Assembly (NCBI GenBank): GCA_040512755.1
Contig: JBEVEP010000143.1
Span: 1 to 7,003, forward strand
Source: JBEVEP01 sp040512755
Lineage (GTDB): Bacteria; Pseudomonadota; Alphaproteobacteria; Rhizobiales; Rhizobiaceae
DNA length: 7,003 bases
Direction of reading: 5' to 3'
Shown here: one piece after another, positions 1 to 5,470 of the stretch
How positions within the stretch are numbered: the first letter of the stretch is position 1
How the letters are laid out: the number at the start of each line of letters is the position of its first letter
Position numbers and translations under genes: made by a program
Notes under the pieces: generated by a model
Database searches by the model: none
Told to the model about the DNA's origin: nothing
What the model saw: the letters and a program-made list of their open reading frames with translations, nothing else

Positions 1-73
1 GGGCCGCCGCCCAGCGGGGTCGGGCCGCCGCCGCGCCGTGTGAGGCTTTTGCGTGTGGCGCGGTCGGCGGCGA

Positions 74-140
74 CATCCTCCCTTATCCCCTTGCGGGAGA
101 AGGTGGTTCGGCGCGCAGCGCCGAGACGGATGAGGGGTGT
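74..140 (+). repeat. Rhizobial intergenic palindromic repeat, copy A
   Basis: This segment matches, in the opposite orientation, the segment at 218-280. Shared blocks include GGGAGAAGGTGG and GGATGAGGGGTG. Inside it, 81-89 and 95-103 can pair (CCTTATCCC against GGGAGAAGG, one mismatch) around a five-base loop. Repeats combining a CTTCTCCCC/GGGGAGAAG hairpin with a GGATGAGGGG end are very common between genes in rhizobia, so I read this as one of that family (recalled, not searched). No coding role is likely. Confidence 0.7.
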
Positions 141-217
141 TGGGCGGAGCACGGCTTTGGCGAGGGCGATGAACTCAATAACTGGTACCCAATTCTGACG
201 CACCGGGTTTCTTCCAG

Positions 218-280
218 CACCCCTCATCCGACCTCGCCCTTCGGCTCGGCCACCTTCTCCCACACGGGGAGAAGGGAAGA
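218..280 (-). repeat. Rhizobial intergenic palindromic repeat, copy B
   Basis: This is the inverted partner of 74-140, separated by 77 bp. It contains a perfect 9-bp hairpin, CCTTCTCCC (253-261) and GGGAGAAGG (267-275), with a five-base loop. It begins 27 bp past the sqdC stop codon, so in the sqdC transcript the hairpin would lie shortly downstream of the coding region. It has no T-run after it on the minus strand, so it is not a canonical intrinsic terminator, but it could stabilise or define the mRNA 3' end. Confidence 0.7.
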
Positions 281-306
281 CGTCGCCATATGCGACAGCG
301 CCCGGC

Positions 307-1200
307 TTACATTTCCGACCGGATGAACTCCCGCAGCAATGCAGCACCGCCCGGCCGCCAGCCGAGGGCCCTGATCTGGTCGGTCGCCGGGACACTCAAT
401 GCCCTGCGATCCGCCGCCGGCGGCAGCGGGTTCGTGCTTCCCGTACCCTCCCGCACAATCGCCAGGATGTCCCGCCGGTCGACCACGATATCGGAAACGT
501 TGAAGACTTCGCCGCAGACCTTCGCGGCGGGCCCTTCGAGAACCAGCCGCACGGCAGCAGCAACATCGTCGCCAAGCACCTCGGTGGCAACGCGCGGCTC
601 GATGGGTCGGCCTGTAAGATAGTCCCGGAAGAGGCTCTCCCATTTGTGCTCGCAACCGCGACCGGCAGGACCGTACACGCCCGTCACGCGCAAACTCGTG
701 CCGCAGAAGCCGGCAGTCCCCATTCCGCTCAGGTACTGCTCGGTTGCCAGCTTGACCTCACCGTAGAGCGTATCGGGGCAAGGCACGGTTTCTTCGGTAA
801 GCATGACGCCGGCAGGCTGCTTGCCATAGACGGCGCGGCTCGACAGGAAAACCGCCCGTTTGACCTTCGCGGCCCGTGCAGCCTCGAAGAGTGCAATGGA
901 CCCGTCGAGGTTCTTACGCCGGAACGCTTCCGGGTCGGCGCCCTCCCCGCCGCGAAATTTCCCGGGCAGGTGCGCGAATGCGCAGTGAACGAAGAAATCG
1001 ATGCCACCAAATGCTGCGGCGTGATTGTTGTCCGGCTCAAGGCGGCCCTCCACGAACTGCACCGGCTTCGAGAAGAACCCGGCCTGTGGCGGCGTGCGCC
1101 CCATGACAATGACATGATGACCGGCAGCCAGCAGATTTTCCACGATGAAGCGGCCGACAAATCCTGTGCCGCCCGAAACCAATGTGGATCTGCCATTCAC
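307..1200 (-). CDS. sqdC: SqdC-like NAD(P)-dependent epimerase/dehydratase
   Basis: This 297-residue protein is an extended short-chain dehydrogenase. The nucleotide-binding glycine motif GGTGFVG is at residues 10-16, a Ser pair (FLSSRAVYG) is at 120-121, and the catalytic YxxxK is Y146-K150 (YGEVK). It is the last gene of a cluster in the order sqdB-sqdD-sqdC, as in Rhodobacter and Sinorhizobium. Loss of sqdC in Rhodobacter is known to cause build-up of sulfoquinovosyl-dihydroxyacetone, so a role late in sulfolipid assembly, in the cytoplasm, is inferred. I chose the GTG at 1200, which overlaps the sqdD stop as GTGA and places the Rossmann motif at the usual distance from the N-terminus; an upstream ATG at 1320 would add 40 non-homologous-looking residues within sqdD. 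There is no good Shine-Dalgarno site, which suggests translational coupling. The name rests mostly on context, since the fold itself is generic. Confidence 0.82.
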   Translation of the reverse strand: MNGRSTLVSGGTGFVGRFIVENLLAAGHHVIVMGRTPPQAGFFSKPVQFVEGRLEPDNNHAAAFGGIDFFVHCAFAHLPGKFRGGEGADPEAFRRKNLDGSIALFEAARAAKVKRAVFLSSRAVYGKQPAGVMLTEETVPCPDTLYGEVKLATEQYLSGMGTAGFCGTSLRVTGVYGPAGRGCEHKWESLFRDYLTGRPIEPRVATEVLGDDVAAAVRLVLEGPAAKVCGEVFNVSDIVVDRRDILAIVREGTGSTNPLPPAADRRALSVPATDQIRALGWRPGGAALLREFIRSEM

Positions 1201-2021
1201 GTGCGCGGGCCCGGATTCTCCAGGCCGCCGATATCGGGGATGCCTTCGCCCCGATGGAAAGCCTGCCAAAGCTCGATCAGGGGTCGCAACCTGTCCGCCT
1301 TCGGATGGTTCGGTTCCCACGGCTTCTCATACTGATAGTGAAGGACGGCGATCGACTTCCAGTCCCACAATTCCGGCAGGTTGACCCAGACATATTGCAG
1401 CATGTTGTAGAACACGGGCAGGCCGTGCCAGTCGGGAAAGAACGCCTGCAGGAACGTCTGGTCCGTGCGCTTCCAGAAAGCGCCGGGCTGATCGAGCGTG
1501 GCAAGCATCGCATCGAACGTCGCCGCCGACGGTCTCGCGGTGAATACGCCCGAGTTCAGCCGCCGAAAGTCCACAAGCGTCTCATAGACGTTCGGTGCAG
1601 CCGAGAATTCGGGATACTCGAACAGGCGGTCGATGTTCCTCAGAACCAAGGCGTCGGCGTCGATGAAGACGCATTTCTCATATTCGGCGAGCTGCCAGAG
1701 CCTGAGTTTGGCGAAATTGTCGAGCGGCGTATGGAATGCAGGTTTCCTGCCTTTGGTGAACGGGTTCTGGGTATGGATATTCTGCCGGGCATGACGCTCG
1801 TTGAACGCGTCGGACGTCGGAAGCAACTCTGCCTCGACAGCCCTTGCGCCGAGGGCCATGAGCGGCGCGAGGTCGCCCTTTGCTATGCCGCCCGTATGCA
1901 GCACGACGATGTCGGCTTCCGTGCCTGTCAGCCGCAGCGAGCGCACCAGGGCCAGCGCGCCGGTCGCATAGTCGCTGTTGGTGACGAGCGTGACATAGGC
2001 ATTGCGGTTAGGGGTTAGCAT
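1197..2021 (-). CDS. sqdD: SqdD, GT8 (glycogenin-like) glycosyltransferase
   Basis: This 274-residue protein has the hallmarks of glycosyltransferase family 8. They are an N-terminal YVTLVTNSDY strand (9-18), DNFAKLRLW (101-109) leading into the DxD metal/nucleotide-sugar motif D121-A-D123 (VFIDADALVLRNID), NSGVF at 156-160, a DQ at 187-188, and a C-terminal H228 with KPW (233-235). In sqdBDC clusters this gene encodes a glycogenin-like enzyme proposed to use UDP-sulfoquinovose as sugar donor. No signal peptide or membrane helix is visible, so it should act in the cytoplasm or at the inner membrane face. The ATG at 2021 gives the normal GT8 N-terminus, though the upstream Shine-Dalgarno is weak. 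It lies 306 bp after sqdB, across a large inverted repeat, and overlaps sqdC by 4 bp. The GT8 assignment is firm; the acceptor is inferred from context. Confidence 0.88.
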   Translation of the reverse strand: MLTPNRNAYVTLVTNSDYATGALALVRSLRLTGTEADIVVLHTGGIAKGDLAPLMALGARAVEAELLPTSDAFNERHARQNIHTQNPFTKGRKPAFHTPLDNFAKLRLWQLAEYEKCVFIDADALVLRNIDRLFEYPEFSAAPNVYETLVDFRRLNSGVFTARPSAATFDAMLATLDQPGAFWKRTDQTFLQAFFPDWHGLPVFYNMLQYVWVNLPELWDWKSIAVLHYQYEKPWEPNHPKADRLRPLIELWQAFHRGEGIPDIGGLENPGPRT

Positions 2022-2054
2022 TCAGGACAACTCGCTTTGTCGAGTTCCCGAAAG

Positions 2055-2292
2055 GGGGAGACAGTGCGCTCACAGTGACAGCGGCGCTCTACGTTGCCCC
2101 CCTCTGTCCTGCCGGACATCTCCCCCGCAAGGGGGGAGATCATGCCCTCATCGCGGCTTTCGCCAATCACAGACGTCTCAGGAAAAGCGGGCGCAGGAAG
2201 CGCGCCGAGGCTGGTGCAAGCGTGATCTCCCCCTGGCGGGGGAGATGTCCGGCAGGACAGAGGGGGGCAACGTAGAGCACTATCGTCTCCCC
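2055..2292. repeat. Large inverted repeat between sqdB and sqdD
   Basis: The core arms at 2086-2145 and 2220-2278 are nearly perfect reverse complements over about 58 bases, differing only by a few changes around a C/G-run and one base near the inner end. They enclose a spacer of about 74 bp. Each arm also holds its own small hairpin (ATCTCCCCC with GGGGGAGAT in the left arm). The similarity continues outward to GGGGAGAC at 2055-2062 and its complement at 2285-2292, with about 19 extra bases in the left outer arm only. This sequence type recurs between genes in rhizobia and resembles the mosaic elements described there (RIME-like). It gives spurious open frames on both strands. In the sqd transcript it would fold into a very stable stem. 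Confidence 0.85.
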
Positions 2293-2327
2293 GGTGCGGA
2301 CAAAGTCGGGCGGCGCCAAAGAACACG

Positions 2328-3548
2328 TCACGACACGCTTTTCAGACGCTTGCCTTCCGGATCGCGCTCGATCGTCGCCGCAATATCCTTTGTCCATGCC
2401 GACACGGACGGGACCCTGCTGCGGTCGACACGATAGGCGTATTTCTTCGCGACATCGACGACTTCAGCCAACAGCCCTTTCTGAAGCGTGATCGGGTGGA
2501 GGCCGAGTTCAAGGAACTGCTCGTTGTGAACGGCGAGCTCGTTTTCGGCGGCCTCCTTGCGCGGATTGGGCAGATAGGCAACCTTCCCGCCGGCCATTCC
2601 GGCGACAAGCTCCGCCAGGTCGCGCACGCGGTGGATCTCGGTCATCTGGTTGAATATCTTGACCCGGTCGCCACGCTTCGGCGGGTTCTTCAGCGCCAGA
2701 TCGATGCAGCGCACCGAATCCTGAATATGGATGAAGGCGCGCGTCTGGCCGCCGGTGCCATGCACGGTGAGCGGATAACCGATCGCCGCCTGGATCAGGA
2801 AGCGATTGAGCACGGTCCCATAGTCGCCGTCATAGTCGAAGCGGTTGATCAGTTGCACATGGCGTCTGGTCTGTTCCGTATGCGTGCCCCAGACGATGCC
2901 CTGATGCAGGTCGGTGATCCGCAATCCGTCGTTCTTCGCATAGAACTGAAAGAGCAATTGATCCAGACACTTGGTCATGTGGTAGATCGACCCCGGATTG
3001 GCCGGATAAAGGATTTCCTGCGTCGCGACCGTGCCCTCCTGCGTCTCGATGCCGACCGGCAGATAGCCCTCCGGGATTGCCGCGCCGACGGTTGAATAGC
3101 CGTAGACGCCCATCGTGCCGAGATGGACGAGATGTGCGTCGAGGTCGAGTTCCACCATCGCGTTGAGCAGATTGTGGGTGGCGTTGACGTTGTTGTTGAC
3201 CGTGTAGTTCTTGTGGCGGTCGCTCTTCATCGAATAGGGCGCGGCGCGCTGTTCGGCAAAATGAATGATCGCGTCCGGCCGGTGGTCGGAAAGCCATCGT
3301 TTCAGGACCTCATAATCCCGCGCCAGATCGATCAGATGGAAGTGGATGCGCCGCCCGGTTTCCTGGTGCCAAATGCGCGTGCGCTCCTGGATCGAGTCCA
3401 TCGGCGTCAGCGATTGGACGCCAAGCTCCGTATCGATCCAGCGGCGCGAGAGATTGTCCAGAATATGGATCTCGTGATCTTGGTCCGACAGATGAAGCGC
3501 GGTCGGCCAACCAACGAAACCGTCACCACCGAGAACAGCAATCTTCAT
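2328..3548 (-). CDS. sqdB: UDP-sulfoquinovose synthase SqdB
   Basis: SqdB joins sulfite to UDP-glucose, using bound NAD+, to make UDP-sulfoquinovose, the sugar donor for the sulfolipid SQDG. The 406-residue protein follows plant SQD1 and bacterial SqdB throughout. The NAD motif GGDGFVG is at 7-13, followed by DNLSRRWID (31-39), SLTPMDSI (46-53), HFAEQRAAPYSM (96-107), HLGTMGVYG (142-150) with T145, the catalytic Y189-HMT-K193, DLHQGIVWG (213-221), NRFDYDGDYGT (235-245), HGTGGQTRAFI (263-273) and FNQMTE (299-304). These match the SQD1 active-site Thr, Tyr and Lys. Length is normal for the family. The ATG at 3548 places the glycine motif at residue 7; a partial ribosome site (GTGGA) lies 8 bases upstream. 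It is the first sqd gene, after a 237-bp non-coding stretch that should hold the operon promoter, though I see no strong sigma-70 site. The protein is expected to be cytoplasmic. Confidence 0.96.
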   Translation of the reverse strand: MKIAVLGGDGFVGWPTALHLSDQDHEIHILDNLSRRWIDTELGVQSLTPMDSIQERTRIWHQETGRRIHFHLIDLARDYEVLKRWLSDHRPDAIIHFAEQRAAPYSMKSDRHKNYTVNNNVNATHNLLNAMVELDLDAHLVHLGTMGVYGYSTVGAAIPEGYLPVGIETQEGTVATQEILYPANPGSIYHMTKCLDQLLFQFYAKNDGLRITDLHQGIVWGTHTEQTRRHVQLINRFDYDGDYGTVLNRFLIQAAIGYPLTVHGTGGQTRAFIHIQDSVRCIDLALKNPPKRGDRVKIFNQMTEIHRVRDLAELVAGMAGGKVAYLPNPRKEAAENELAVHNEQFLELGLHPITLQKGLLAEVVDVAKKYAYRVDRSRVPSVSAWTKDIAATIERDPEGKRLKSVS

Positions 3549-3639
3549 TCGAATCGTCCACTTCTCACGGGTTCAATTGCTTAGCTTCGGATTGTGACAG
3601 CAATAGCATCGCCCGCCGCCTGATCGGGCATGGTTTTCC

Positions 3640-3736
3640 AGAGCGGTTCTCGCTTAACGGAATCGATGAACCGCTCTAACGCTTTGTTTTGACGCAACTC
3701 CGGACCGAAAACCGGTTTCCACTTTCCTGGAGTTGC
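3640..3736. repeat. Two-hairpin intergenic repeat (CTTTGTTT/ACGCA type), copy 1
   Basis: Hairpin one is a perfect 10-bp stem, AGAGCGGTTC (3640-3649) with GAACCGCTCT (3668-3677). Hairpin two pairs GCAACTCC (3694-3701) with GGAGTTGC (3729-3736), and a further GGA/TCC can pair inside a one-base bulge. Between them lies GCTCTAACGCTTTGTTTTGACGCA's core, CTTTGTTTT. The block GCTCTAA-nn-CTTTGTTT-(n)-ACGCA recurs at 5962-5983, so this is a dispersed family. Repeats of this shape are frequent between genes in Rhizobiales (recalled). It lies between the DUF1801 gene and sqdB, 92 bp upstream of the sqdB start codon. Confidence 0.8.
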
Positions 3737-3785
3737 ATCAAGGCGCGAACTGGCGAAACGGCTGCACGGAATGAACAGATAAACG

Positions 3786-4238
3786 TCAGCGCTTCTTGCG
3801 CGGCGCAGCATTTGAGGCCGCAATGAGTTGTTCGGGTGTGACGGAAGCGATCGACAGCGCGATCGCAGGCAGGTCGAGATCGTCGATCTTGCGGAATCGA
3901 ATGCAGGCCTGCCCCATATCGAGCTTCTTGCCGGACGCCGCAAAGGCGGCTCGGAATTTTTCTTTCCCTTCCGGAAGGCAATAGAGGCCGCACAGATAGA
4001 GCCCCATATGGTTCTTCTGGCTGGCGAGCGCGGCATACATCAGCGGCTTGTTGTTATAAGTCTTGCCGCTTAGTTCCAACGGCACCTCATAGGCAATCAT
4101 GCCCCAATTGATGGATTCGACGTAGCCGTCGGGCAGGTTGAGACGAATGAGTTCGCGCAGTTCGGAGAGCGCGGCGCCGCGATCTGCCGGCAACGCGGCA
4201 AGATAGTCCTCGACGCTTTCCGCTCCTGTTGCCTTCAT
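3786..4238 (-). CDS. DUF1801 family protein
   Basis: This 150-residue protein resembles the DUF1801/YdhG-like family, small proteins of unproven function. Visible family features are an N-terminal helix VEDYLAALP (9-17), SELRELIRLNLPDG (25-38), INWGMIAYEVPL (43-54), a strand MYAALASQKNHMGLYL (67-82) and, near the C-terminus, MGQACIRFRKIDDLDL (108-123); it ends with the basic tail PRKKR. No signal peptide or membrane segment is seen, so it is probably cytoplasmic. The ATG at 4238 is preferred over an in-frame start at 4289 because GGAG stands 8 bases before it and the family homology begins just after it. It sits 87 bp downstream of the Kazal gene on the same strand and could be co-transcribed with it, though nothing links their functions. 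The family call is good; no reaction can be given. Confidence 0.8.
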   Translation of the reverse strand: MKATGAESVEDYLAALPADRGAALSELRELIRLNLPDGYVESINWGMIAYEVPLELSGKTYNNKPLMYAALASQKNHMGLYLCGLYCLPEGKEKFRAAFAASGKKLDMGQACIRFRKIDDLDLPAIALSIASVTPEQLIAASNAAPRKKR

Positions 4239-4246
4239 TCTGTCAA

Positions 4247-4250
4247 CTCC
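4247..4250 (-). promoter_or_regulatory. Ribosome binding site of the DUF1801 gene
   Basis: GGAG on the minus strand, 8 bases before the ATG at 4238. It decides this start over the in-frame upstream start at 4289. Confidence 0.7.
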
Positions 4251-4325
4251 GTTCCGATTGCGGGACGCTGGCCCGGCATACTGCTGCAAAATCGCCAGGT
4301 GGCGGAAATGAGCAGCGATCCGAAA

Positions 4326-5033
4326 TCAGCACGGCCCGCCGGCGATTACCCTATATCCCGCTCCGCCCGCAACGCATTCGTTAGGGAATGTGCGGATGCT
4401 GCCGCCCCGGCGGGCGCAGACGGGCCTGTACTCGCGGCTGCAGAAGCGCGGTTCGTCGAATCCTCCGGCTCCTCCCGCCATCCGGCATGGACCGTCGGCG
4501 ACCACGCCATAGCCGGTGCTCTCCGCCTCGCAGGAGTTGGCGAAGGTGCGGAGGTCACGCCCGCGCCGCCCGCATACAGGCGCATATTCGCGAGTGCAGA
4601 AGCCCGGTCTGTCAAAGCCGCTCTCCGGGCCAGCCAACCGGCACTGGCCAAAGGAGATGATGCGGTAGCCTTCATTCTCCGCCTCGCAGGAATTGCCGAA
4701 GGTGCGCATGTTCCCGCCTCGCCGCCCGCAGACGGGCGCGTATTCGCGCGTGCAGAAGCCAGGTCCGGCGGGACCGCCGGCCAGCTGGCATTCACCGCCG
4801 CTGACGACGCGAAAACCGGCGACCTCGGCCCGGCAGGCATTGGCAAAGGTTTGGCGGTCGCCTCCGCGTCGTGCGCAGACCGGCGCATACTCCTGCGTGC
4901 AGAATTCCGGCCGTTCCGTCGGGAACTGCCCGGAGCCGGGAATTGGTCCCTCCGCCACGACGCAAGCAGACAGCAGCACGCCAAGCAGAATCGCCAGCCC
5001 GTTCAACCGGGTAAACGTTGCTGGAAATCTCAT
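4326..5033 (-). CDS. Predicted lipoprotein with four Kazal-like protease-inhibitor domains
   Basis: The 235-residue product starts with a signal peptide (basic MRFPATFTRLNG, then a hydrophobic run) ending in the lipobox LSAC, so C24 is the likely lipidated residue. The next residues (VV) do not suggest inner-membrane retention. Four Kazal-like domains follow: residues 45-82, 94-131, 146-183 and 198-235, joined by short Gly/Pro-rich linkers. Each has exactly C-x7-C-x13-C-x14-C, with EY-x-PVC after the first Cys and TF-x-N before the third. Kazal domains inhibit serine proteases by inserting a reactive loop. By alignment with ovomucoid third domain the P1 residue is Gln47 in domain 1 and Arg96, Arg148 and Arg200 in the others, which suggests trypsin-like targets. 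The protein stops on the last domain's final Cys. The ATG at 5033 has AGGGA 6 bases upstream and gives a clean signal peptide. Inhibition has not been shown; the target may be host or self proteases. Confidence 0.88.
   Translation of the reverse strand: MRFPATFTRLNGLAILLGVLLSACVVAEGPIPGSGQFPTERPEFCTQEYAPVCARRGGDRQTFANACRAEVAGFRVVSGGECQLAGGPAGPGFCTREYAPVCGRRGGNMRTFGNSCEAENEGYRIISFGQCRLAGPESGFDRPGFCTREYAPVCGRRGRDLRTFANSCEAESTGYGVVADGPCRMAGGAGGFDEPRFCSREYRPVCARRGGSIRTFPNECVAGGAGYRVIAGGPC
4329..4901 (-). repeat. Four tandem Kazal-domain repeats in the coding sequence
   Basis: The four domains map to 4788-4901, 4641-4754, 4485-4598 and 4329-4442, so the period is 147, 156 and 156 bp. Similarity is still visible in DNA. 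The block GCCTCGCAGG occurs at 4525-4534 and again at 4681-4690, exactly 156 bp apart and within longer near-identical flanks, so domains 2 and 3 look like the most recent duplication. Domains 1 and 4 are more diverged in DNA but keep the same cysteine spacing. Confidence 0.85.
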
Positions 5034-5039
5034 GGACGT

Positions 5040-5044
5040 TCCCT
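5040..5044 (-). promoter_or_regulatory. Ribosome binding site of the Kazal lipoprotein gene
   Basis: AGGGA on the minus strand, 6 bases before the ATG at 5033. It supports this start over an in-frame one at 5090, which would put 19 extra residues before the signal peptide. Confidence 0.65.
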
Positions 5045-5385
5045 TTCCCGTCAGCGTAAGCCCGCGGCCCTCGAATCCGATCCTTTCCATCCGCTGTCAA
5101 ATACAATCGGTGATTTGCACCGAGGGTTCGCGGCGATCATCGCTTTCAATTTCCCGGGAGCTTCGTCATTTTCCCGCGCCCGGCCTTTTCCTACCGATCG
5201 GTGTCTCCGCTGAGCAATTCGCAGCGACTATGCGGGCGAATGGGCGAGCTTTGGACAAGAAATCCCGGCCAGCTTCCGCTGACCCTATATCCCACTGATA
5301 AGAAAAGGTTTTCTACGCGCGCAATTAGAAATCAAGGAAAATTTGTCCACGCCGCTTCGGTCGTGATCTGCGCGCCGAATCAATC

Positions 5386-5410
5386 GGAGGGCGCATTTGG
5401 CGCGCCCTCC
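5386..5410 (-). terminator. Hairpin downstream of the VOC gene (distal)
   Basis: GGAGGGCGC (5386-5394) and GCGCCCTCC (5402-5410) form a perfect 9-bp GC-rich stem with a 7-base loop. It lies 60 bp beyond the VOC stop codon. No T-run follows on either strand, so it is a candidate 3'-end structure, not a textbook intrinsic terminator. Confidence 0.45.
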
Positions 5411-5426
5411 GCGACGTTAAAGAGGT

Positions 5427-5450
5427 ATAGGTAAGGAGCGACTTACCTAT
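5427..5450 (-). terminator. Hairpin just downstream of the VOC gene (proximal)
   Basis: ATAGGTAAG (5427-5435) and CTTACCTAT (5442-5450) form a perfect 9-bp stem with a 6-base loop, 20 bp after the VOC stop. On the minus strand it is followed by ACCTCTTTAACG, only moderately T-rich. It could end transcription together with the next hairpin, or be an inverted-repeat protein-binding site. Confidence 0.45.
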
Positions 5451-5470
5451 CCGGCAGCCTGCCCGATGAG

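Larger units (their letters stand above)
1..306. other. Non-coding stretch downstream of sqdC, with repeats
   Basis: I find no convincing complete gene here. The first 45 bases are very GC-rich and contain the short direct repeat GGGCCGCCGCC twice. The plus frame starting at base 2 stays open for 13 codons and stops at 41-43; its basic Arg/Gly-rich end could be the tail of a gene entering from the left, but that is too short to support. The rest is mostly two inverted copies of an intergenic repeat (74-140 and 218-280), listed separately. Their placement right after the sqdC stop fits a non-coding 3' region that could also help end transcription. Confidence 0.5.
5034..5470. other. 437-bp gap without a gene, upstream of the Kazal gene
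   Basis: No open frame here has both a plausible start and family-like content. The part nearest the Kazal gene (5034-5200) is mixed, with a small perfect 6-bp hairpin TCGGTG/CACCGA at 5107-5123. About 5290-5350 is clearly more A/T-rich than its surroundings, as expected for a promoter. On the minus strand a possible pair is TTGCGC, 17 bases, TTATCA, but it is weak and would give a leader of about 250 bases. The end nearest the VOC gene holds the two hairpins at 5386-5410 and 5427-5450. Confidence 0.5.

Noticed and set aside
2..43. Possible C-terminal end of a plus-strand gene entering from the left (Arg/Gly-rich, stop at 41-43)
   Set aside because: Only 13 codons of low-complexity GC-rich sequence are visible, which cannot be told from chance.
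1182..2018. 278-codon plus-strand open frame opposite sqdD
   Set aside because: It is the antisense shadow of a clear GT8 gene and has no recognisable domain.
2002..2436. Open reading frames on both strands through the sqdB-sqdD gap
   Set aside because: They translate the inverted repeat and give nearly the same peptide (ALRCPPLSCRTSPP) on either strand, a known sign of a repeat, not a gene.
4299..5213. 304-codon plus-strand open frame opposite the Kazal gene
   Set aside because: Its Ala/Arg-rich repeats mirror the Kazal domains on the other strand; the minus frame has a signal peptide, ribosome site and conserved cysteines.
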